Position numbers and translations under genes: made by a program. A stretch of 59,737 bases of DNA from Prolixibacteraceae bacterium UBA6029 (GTDB taxonomy: Bacteria > Bacteroidota > Bacteroidia > Bacteroidales > Prolixibacteraceae). This document shows positions 54,649-59,737 of this stretch, one piece after another. The notes beneath the pieces are model-generated. The model saw only the letters and a program-made list of their open reading frames with translations, ran no database searches and was not told where the DNA came from. The stretch covers positions 1 through 59,737 of the forward strand of contig DIZL01000075.1 of the NCBI GenBank assembly GCA_002429385.1. Reading direction: 5' to 3'. The first letter of the stretch is position 1. Each line of letters begins with the position of its first letter.

Positions 54649-55503
54649 ATGAACAAATTATTGATATTCATTTTGCTTTCCTTTTCTTCATTTTCACTTA
54701 TTGGACAACAAAAAGATGAATTAAACTATTTGTCAATCTTAAAAAGAGCATCAAATTACAGCAACAAGGACAATGGACAATTTCCAAAATTTATTTATCA
54801 GTCATCCAATGACTCAGCTTTGATTGCCTTAAGGAAAAATTATAAATTAGATTCTATTGCTGGTTTTGGAAATGAAGCTTCGAGACTTTTAAACTTACTT
54901 CATTGGGTTCATAATACAGTTCATCATGATGGAGAACATGATAGTGGTATTAAAAATATAAATGCCAATTCAATAATAACTTCACATTTAGCTGTTTCAT
55001 GTGGTGAATTAGCTACAACTCTGAATGATTGTTATTTGGCAATGGGGTGTCCATCGAGAAAGATCTATTGCTTCCCAAAAGACAGCCTTCGTAATGATAA
55101 TGATTCCCATGTAATTAATATGGTATATTTATCTTCAAAAAGGAAATGGATTTGGGTTGACCCAACCAACGATGCTTACGTGATGAATGAAAAAGGTGAG
55201 TTATTAAGCATTGAAGAAGTAAGAGAACGACTTATAGAAAACAAGCCTTTAATATTAAATCCTGATGCGAATTGGAATCATAAAAGTTCCCGGGAAAAAG
55301 AAGAATACCTCGACAAATACATGGCTAAAAATCTTTACAGACTCTATTGTCCTTTAAAAAGTGAATATGACTATGAAACATCTGGGCGGAACAAAAGAGT
55401 TATATATGTGAATCTTATCCCTTTAGAATATTCAGTAAGGGATTCTAACAAAACAGACAAATACTATACTTCTAATCCAGGTTTATTCTGGAAGAAACCT
55501 TAA
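54649..55503 (+). CDS. Secreted transglutaminase-like protein
   Basis: From the ATG at 54649 the product has 284 residues with a signal peptide (MNKLLIFILLSFSSFSLIGQ). The core shows a transglutaminase/papain-like triad: Cys in VSCGELATTLNDCYLAMG, His in DSHVINMVY and Asp in WIWVDPTNDAYV. Likely roles are protein or peptide processing outside the cytoplasm; the substrate is unknown. An in-frame TTG at 54589 would hide the signal peptide behind 20 residues and is rejected. The codon use is more AT-rich than in the flanking genes, which suggests acquisition. No T9SS tail is seen. Confidence 0.8.
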   Translation: MNKLLIFILLSFSSFSLIGQQKDELNYLSILKRASNYSNKDNGQFPKFIYQSSNDSALIALRKNYKLDSIAGFGNEASRLLNLLHWVHNTVHHDGEHDSGIKNINANSIITSHLAVSCGELATTLNDCYLAMGCPSRKIYCFPKDSLRNDNDSHVINMVYLSSKRKWIWVDPTNDAYVMNEKGELLSIEEVRERLIENKPLILNPDANWNHKSSREKEEYLDKYMAKNLYRLYCPLKSEYDYETSGRNKRVIYVNLIPLEYSVRDSNKTDKYYTSNPGLFWKKP

Positions 55504-55698
55504 GATTACAAATTTGAATTTTTGTGTCAAGTTCTACTTTTAAAACCCTATCTCAGAAGATCTCACTAAGTGCAAACCTGACTACCTCTTCAAACTTCTT
55601 AAAAAAGATGTTTTTAGACGACCCGTTTTCTTTCGGAATAAGTAGTTTTTAGTAGTTTTAAACCCGCTAAAAAACTATTCAAATCAAAGAAATCTACT

Positions 55699-56958
55699 AT
55701 GGGCATAAAGAATCGTCTGATCATCATGAACTTCTTCCAGTTTTTTGTCTGGGGAACCTGGCTGATCTCGCTGGGTGGGTACATGATTGTTACCCTTAAA
55801 TTTACCGGAGGACAAGTTGGAAGTATTTATTCAACCATGGGTCTGGCATCACTGTTCATGCCCGGATTACTTGGAATCGTAGCCGACCGCTGGATCAATG
55901 CAGAACGACTATTCGGCCTGTGCCATATCACCGGGGCGCTTCTGTTGTTTTGGGCCTCAACGGTAAAAGACCCCGCAGTGATGTATTGGGTCATGCTCCT
56001 GAATGCCATGGTTTACATGCCAACCATTGCCCTCAACAATACGGTGGCCTATGGAATCCTTTCATCCAGGGGATTTAATATTGTCAGGGATTTCCCGCCA
56101 ATCCGCGTATGGGGTACTGTTGGATTTGTCGCCGCCATGTGGGTGGTCGATCTGAATGGATGGTCGGTAAGTCCGCTTCAATTGTACATTAGCTGCATTT
56201 CTGCGCTCGGTTTGGGTATTTACGCCTTCACCATGCCGGCCTGTCCTCCGACAAACACAAAAAAAGATGGTTCATGGCTGTCTGCACTCGGGCTCGATGC
56301 CTTTGTTCTCTTTAAAAACCGTCAGATGGCCGTATTCTTCACCTTTGCAGTCTTTATTGGAGCAGCTTTGCAGATCACCAATACATTCGGAGAGCCTTTC
56401 ATCCACGACTTCAAAGCTCTATATCCCAATTCGTTTGGAGTATTGCATCCCGGCTTACTGATGTCAATCTCACAAATATCCGAAACCTTGTTTATATTGA
56501 CCATACCTTTCTTTTTAAACCGTTTCGGCATTAAAAAAGTAATGATCATCAGCATCTTTGCCTGGGTTCTCCGGTTTGCCTTCTTTGGACTGGGTAACCC
56601 CGACAGCGGTCTGATACTCCTTGTTTTGTCGATGATTATCTACGGAATGGCCTTCGACTTCTTTAATATTTCAGGATCGTTATTCGTCGAAACGGAAGCC
56701 GATCCCCGCATCCGTGCCAGTGCACAGGGTCTTTTCATGATCATGACCAATGGTCTGGGAGCCTTTATCGGAGGGGTATCAAGCGGATGGGTAGTCGATT
56801 ATTTTACAGTGAACGGACAGAAAAACTGGCCTATGATCTGGTTCGTTTTTGCGGCCTACGCCTTGCTGCTGGGTCTGATATTCCCTTTTGTATTTAAGTA
56901 CAATCATATACGGAAAACGAATCTCCTGGATGCAGAATCTGCTGCCATTACAGGATAG
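55699..56958 (+). CDS. nupG: Nucleoside permease (NupG/NHS-family MFS transporter)
   Basis: This 419-residue membrane protein has about 12 helices. The start GIKNRLIIMNFFQFFVWGTWLISLGGY, and the central motifs GIVADRWINAERLFGLCHI and RVWGTVGFVAAMW, match nucleoside:H+ symporters of the NupG family. It should import nucleosides, which fits its position directly before thyA and folA. A small inverted repeat (TAGTTTTTAG...CTAAAAAACTA, about 55646-55676) lies upstream and could be a regulatory site. A hairpin terminator follows. Confidence 0.9.
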   Translation: MGIKNRLIIMNFFQFFVWGTWLISLGGYMIVTLKFTGGQVGSIYSTMGLASLFMPGLLGIVADRWINAERLFGLCHITGALLLFWASTVKDPAVMYWVMLLNAMVYMPTIALNNTVAYGILSSRGFNIVRDFPPIRVWGTVGFVAAMWVVDLNGWSVSPLQLYISCISALGLGIYAFTMPACPPTNTKKDGSWLSALGLDAFVLFKNRQMAVFFTFAVFIGAALQITNTFGEPFIHDFKALYPNSFGVLHPGLLMSISQISETLFILTIPFFLNRFGIKKVMIISIFAWVLRFAFFGLGNPDSGLILLVLSMIIYGMAFDFFNISGSLFVETEADPRIRASAQGLFMIMTNGLGAFIGGVSSGWVVDYFTVNGQKNWPMIWFVFAAYALLLGLIFPFVFKYNHIRKTNLLDAESAAITG

Positions 56959-56970
56959 CATATAAAAAAG

Positions 56971-57016
56971 CGCAGATAGTCTTCCTGCCATTCAGGAGGA
57001 TTATCTGCGTTCATTT
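56971..57016 (+). terminator. Terminator between nupG and thyA
   Basis: CGCAGATAGTCTTCCTG pairs imperfectly with CAGGAGGATTATCTGCG around a short loop and is followed by TTCATTTTT. Confidence 0.8.
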
Positions 57017-57025
57017 TTAAACTGA

Positions 57026-57056
57026 TTTGACTCTTCTGCTGAAAACAGTTATCTTG
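57026..57056 (+). promoter_or_regulatory. Possible promoter of thyA-folA (TTTG-N20-TATCTTG)
   Basis: TTTG at 57026 and TATCTTG at 57050 resemble the Bacteroidota -33/-7 pair and lie 38 bases before the thyA start. The -7 box is one base off the consensus. Confidence 0.4.
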
Positions 57057-57093
57057 TACTCCGAAATGAACGGCTGTTCTTAAAGCACCAATA

Positions 57094-57888
57094 ATGAAGC
57101 AATATCTTGATTTACTGGACCATGTAATCAATAACGGGGTCGAGAAAAGCGACCGTACCGGAACAGGAACCATCAGCGTCTTTGGCTACCAGTCGAGGTA
57201 TGATCTGGCGGAGGGATTCCCGGTTCTGACCACCAAAAAACTACATTTAAAGTCGATCATTCATGAATTGCTTTGGTTTTTAACCGGCGACACCAACATC
57301 AAATACCTAAAGGAAAACGGGGTACGGATCTGGAACGACTGGGCCGACGAAAAAGGTGATCTTGGACCAGTCTATGGCTACCAATGGCGCTCCTGGCCTG
57401 CTCCCGATGGCCGTCACATCGACCAGATTACCCAAGTTGTAAATAGTCTTAAGAACAATCCCGACTCGCGTCGTCACCTGGTGAGTGCATGGAATGTTGG
57501 CCAGATCGATCTGATGAAACTCCCCCCCTGCCACCTCCTGATTCAGTTTTATGTTGCCAGCGGGAAACTTTCGTGTCAGCTATATCAACGCAGTGCGGAT
57601 ATCTTCCTGGGAGTTCCGTTTAATATTGCCTCTTATGCCCTCTTAACCCTGATGATGGCCCAGGTCTGCGGATTACAGCCCGGAGAATTCATTCACACCC
57701 TTGGCGATGCCCACATCTACCTGAATCACATGGACCAGGTGAAACTGCAACTTACCCGCGATCCTTTTCCACTGCCGACGATGAAGATCAATCCTGACAT
57801 CAAAAGCATCTTTGATTTCAGGTTTGAAGATTTCGAACTGACCGGATACCAGGCCCATCCTCATATTCCGGGAGCAGTAGCCGTATAA
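57094..57888 (+). CDS. thyA: Thymidylate synthase
   Basis: The protein has 264 residues, the same length as the E. coli enzyme. Catalytic Cys is C146 in LPPCHLLIQF. Other motifs are DRTGTGTISVFGYQ, LLWFLTGDTNIKYL, YGYQWR and RRHLVSAWN, with QRSADIFLGVPFNIASYALL for the dUMP and folate pockets. It methylates dUMP to dTMP with methylene-tetrahydrofolate. The next gene, folA, regenerates the folate. The gap between the two is only 17 bases, so they form an operon. Confidence 0.98.
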   Translation: MKQYLDLLDHVINNGVEKSDRTGTGTISVFGYQSRYDLAEGFPVLTTKKLHLKSIIHELLWFLTGDTNIKYLKENGVRIWNDWADEKGDLGPVYGYQWRSWPAPDGRHIDQITQVVNSLKNNPDSRRHLVSAWNVGQIDLMKLPPCHLLIQFYVASGKLSCQLYQRSADIFLGVPFNIASYALLTLMMAQVCGLQPGEFIHTLGDAHIYLNHMDQVKLQLTRDPFPLPTMKINPDIKSIFDFRFEDFELTGYQAHPHIPGAVAV

Positions 57889-57905
57889 ATTTAATCTGAA
57901 AAACC

Positions 57906-58400
57906 ATGATACATCAGAACATATCGATCATAGTAGCCATCGCGCAGAACTTTGCCATCGGGAGAAATAATGACCTTCTGTTTCACCTGCCCGACGATCT
58001 GAAACGATTCAAACAAATCACCTCAGGTCATCCTGTTATTATGGGACGCAACACCCTGCTGTCACTTCCCAAAGGGGCGCTTTCTAACCGCCGGAATATC
58101 GTTATTACCGATAATCCCGATGAAACATTTGATCGCTGCGAAATGGTATTCTCCATCGAAGAAGCTGTTGAAGCCGTGAAGAATGAGGAAGAAGCATTTA
58201 TCATCGGGGGCGGCATGATTTACCGGCAGTTCTTTCCTGTTGCCGGAAAGCTATACCTGACCCTGGTCCACCAGGACTTTGAGGCCGATATTTATTTTCC
58301 TGAAGTTGATTATTCCCAATGGGAAGAATGCTACCGTGAAGACCTGACCGATGAGAAAAACAAATTCAGCTACTCGTACCTGAATCTGAAACGGAAATAA
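57906..58400 (+). CDS. folA: Dihydrofolate reductase
   Basis: The protein has 164 residues. Motifs include VAIAQNFAIGRNNDLLFHLPDDLKRFK at the N-terminus (with the catalytic Asp), HPVIMGRNTLLSLP for NADPH binding, and FIIGGGMIYRQFFP. It reduces dihydrofolate made by the ThyA reaction. It follows thyA by 17 bases. The downstream inverted repeat (58434-58547) may end the transcript. Confidence 0.97.
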   Translation: MIHQNISIIVAIAQNFAIGRNNDLLFHLPDDLKRFKQITSGHPVIMGRNTLLSLPKGALSNRRNIVITDNPDETFDRCEMVFSIEEAVEAVKNEEEAFIIGGGMIYRQFFPVAGKLYLTLVHQDFEADIYFPEVDYSQWEECYREDLTDEKNKFSYSYLNLKRK

Positions 58401-58433
58401 TAGCCTTAAGCAGCAATCTGTTGCAGTATTAAG

Positions 58434-58547
58434 TTGTCATTTATTTCATGTCATTTGTTTCACGTCATTTATTGTCACTAACCAAGGCTCTGAAATTCAG
58501 CGCAATGAATGACTACAAATGACTATAAATGACAATGAATGACTGAC
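58434..58547. repeat. GTCATT repeats in inverted arrangement after folA
   Basis: Three 14- to 15-bp units (GTCATTTATTTCAT, GTCATTTGTTTCAC, GTCATTTATTGTCAC) on the left are mirrored by AATGAC units spaced about 10 bases on the right. Single GTCATT motifs also occur near hydC. Confidence 0.65.
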
Positions 58548-58571
58548 AAACCCTTTTTTTCCAATTCAACA

Positions 58572-59234
58572 TCAAAGCAGTATCCCGATGTTATCGAATC
58601 GTTGATGATAGTCCATTATTGAATTATTGATGACCTCCATGGCTTCCTCTACACCGTAAATGTGGGTAATTTCGGTATTACTTATTTTGCCGGGCATATC
58701 CTTATAGGTCAGAAAATAATGTTTTAAGCGCTGCACCACAATATCGGGAAGATCAGACAAATCTTTATACTCACTGTAAACCACATCGTTGGTCAACACG
58801 GCAATAATTTTATCATCAGCCTCATTGCCGTCAATCATCCTGAATCCTCCGATAGGTCGTGCATCAACCAGGATATCGCCATGAGCAATCGTCTTTTCGG
58901 TTAACACGCAAATATCCATCGGGTCGCCATCCCCCTTGATGCCGGTCTTTCCGGTTTTTGACATACAGTAATTTCCTACGTTTGTACCGCATAATGTCTG
59001 AGGGATGAACCCATAGAGCGCCGGAACCACATTGGAGTATTTTTGAGGCCGGTCAATCTTCAGGAAACCGCTTTCCTTGTCAATCTCATATTTCACGGTA
59101 TCGGTGGGTACCACCTCAATGAAAGCCACTAAGTTCTCGGGTGCATCCTTGCCGATGAATACCCCATGCCAGGGATGCGATTTATATCGAAGGCCCATTA
59201 AACGCCCAATCGGATCGGATAATCTGTCTGCCAT
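58572..59234 (-). CDS. ppa: Soluble inorganic pyrophosphatase (family I)
   Basis: From ATG at 59234 the product has 220 residues. The family I motifs are visible: EIDKESGFLKIDR near 55, YGFIPQTLCG and the metal site DGDPMDICVL. It hydrolyses PPi in the cytoplasm. An upstream ATG at 59297 adds 21 residues not seen in the family and is rejected. With two membrane pyrophosphatases in the same window, the cell has three PPi-hydrolysing enzymes. Confidence 0.94.
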   Translation of the reverse strand: MADRLSDPIGRLMGLRYKSHPWHGVFIGKDAPENLVAFIEVVPTDTVKYEIDKESGFLKIDRPQKYSNVVPALYGFIPQTLCGTNVGNYCMSKTGKTGIKGDGDPMDICVLTEKTIAHGDILVDARPIGGFRMIDGNEADDKIIAVLTNDVVYSEYKDLSDLPDIVVQRLKHYFLTYKDMPGKISNTEITHIYGVEEAMEVINNSIMDYHQRFDNIGILL

Positions 59235-59688
59235 AATTAGTATTTTAGTTTTTGACACTATAAACCTAAATCTCCTCAAAAAGTTCAGGCCTAGCAATCG
59301 ATCTTAAAAATCAAACTCAAAGGAATAGAATTATCTGATAAATACAACCAGAAATGAATACGAATAAAATATAATATGCAATGGGAACCTTAATTTTCTG
59401 ATTGAGAATACGACTAACTATGGATTGAAAGGAGATACTTGATATCAATTACAAAACATCAAAGTGCCTTTTAACTCTTACGTATTTTTTGCCGGAATAT
59501 TTGCACAGCCTTATTGACAAAGATAGAAAATTATCTATTTCAATCATTTAAAAGGATATACGAATGTGTGCAAAAGAAAGATTTCAATTGTGCAGGTTTT
59601 TATTCGTAGTCATCGTAAGATCACTTCATATTCTTGTTCTCTTGCCTTTAAAACGGGTTTCCAGTTAGGTATTATTCTCTTCTCTTTT
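59235..59688. other. Intergenic region without a recognisable gene
   Basis: I see no supported gene or RNA here. The 3' side leads into the 11-bp array; a gene controlled by it may start after the window ends. Confidence 0.45.
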
Positions 59689-59737
59689 ATACCTCTTTCA
59701 TACTTCTTTCATACTTCTTTCATACCTCTTTCATACC
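59689..59737 (+). repeat. 11-bp tandem array (ATACYTCTTTC), cut by the window end
   Basis: ATACCTCTTTC, ATACTTCTTTC, ATACTTCTTTC and ATACCTCTTTC are contiguous, followed by ATACC at the edge. The period equals that at 39132-39164, 50729-50761 and 19699-19758. The array may continue. Confidence 0.85.

Noticed and set aside
55607..55651. Short frame MFLDDPFSFGISSF upstream of nupG as a leader peptide
   Set aside because: No repeated regulatory codon, no recognisable attenuator, and the frame is short enough to be chance.

Overview
The window looks like the chromosome of an anaerobic Bacteroidota (Bacteroidales-like) bacterium. The evidence is a very large secreted protein with a type IX secretion (T9SS) C-terminal signal, a GSCFA protein, a reg_prop/Y_Y_Y histidine kinase with a LytTR regulator, PGN_0703-type and DUF6266-type proteins, -7 boxes of the TAnnTTTG type, almost no Shine-Dalgarno sequences, and an NAD-linked trimeric [FeFe] hydrogenase beside two membrane pyrophosphatases. 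No rRNA, tRNA or CRISPR was seen.

Layout. 1-5 kb: tail of an unknown gene, a MITE-like element, then a LytTR regulator and its sensor kinase. 5.1-19.6 kb: one 4835-residue modular surface protein with a propeller-like repeat set at each end, 14 SdrD-B-like calcium modules, 5 LamG domains and a T9SS tail. 20-28 kb: HydABC-type hydrogenase genes plus a small ferredoxin on the minus strand, divergent from a PAS protein and a SpoIIE/PP2C phosphatase that may regulate them. 28-32 kb: a GH9 glycosidase, an unrecognised secreted protein and a dihydroorotate-dehydrogenase-like enzyme. 32.8-38 kb: two different membrane pyrophosphatases, one divergent and predicted K+-independent, one canonical K+-dependent. 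38-43 kb: an accessory stretch with a second copy of the MITE, long inverted repeats, a DUF6266-like gene broken by a stop codon, a putative restriction endonuclease with a DUF4145 partner, and an attC-like element followed by a small secreted protein. 43-50.5 kb: glycogen genes (phosphorylase, GT4, GSCFA, branching enzyme). 50.9-51.4 kb: a YoeB-type toxin-antitoxin pair. 51.5-59.3 kb: housekeeping genes (serS, rpmA, rplU, a BFN-domain protein, a transglutaminase-like protein, nupG-like, thyA, folA, ppa).

How they fit together. The hydrogenase would reoxidise NADH and ferredoxin during fermentation. The membrane pyrophosphatases recover energy from PPi, with a soluble PPase in the same window. 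The glycogen genes handle carbon storage, and GH9 and the giant surface protein suggest polysaccharide contact or use. nupG-thyA-folA form a thymidylate/folate group.

The most striking non-coding signals are: a MITE-like family with 17-bp inverted ends and perfect 6-bp target duplications at both copies; arrays with an exact 11-bp period at four places; an attC-like imperfect hairpin directly after a cassette-like gene; and short GC-rich palindromes, two of them inside reading frames where they encode the same peptide.
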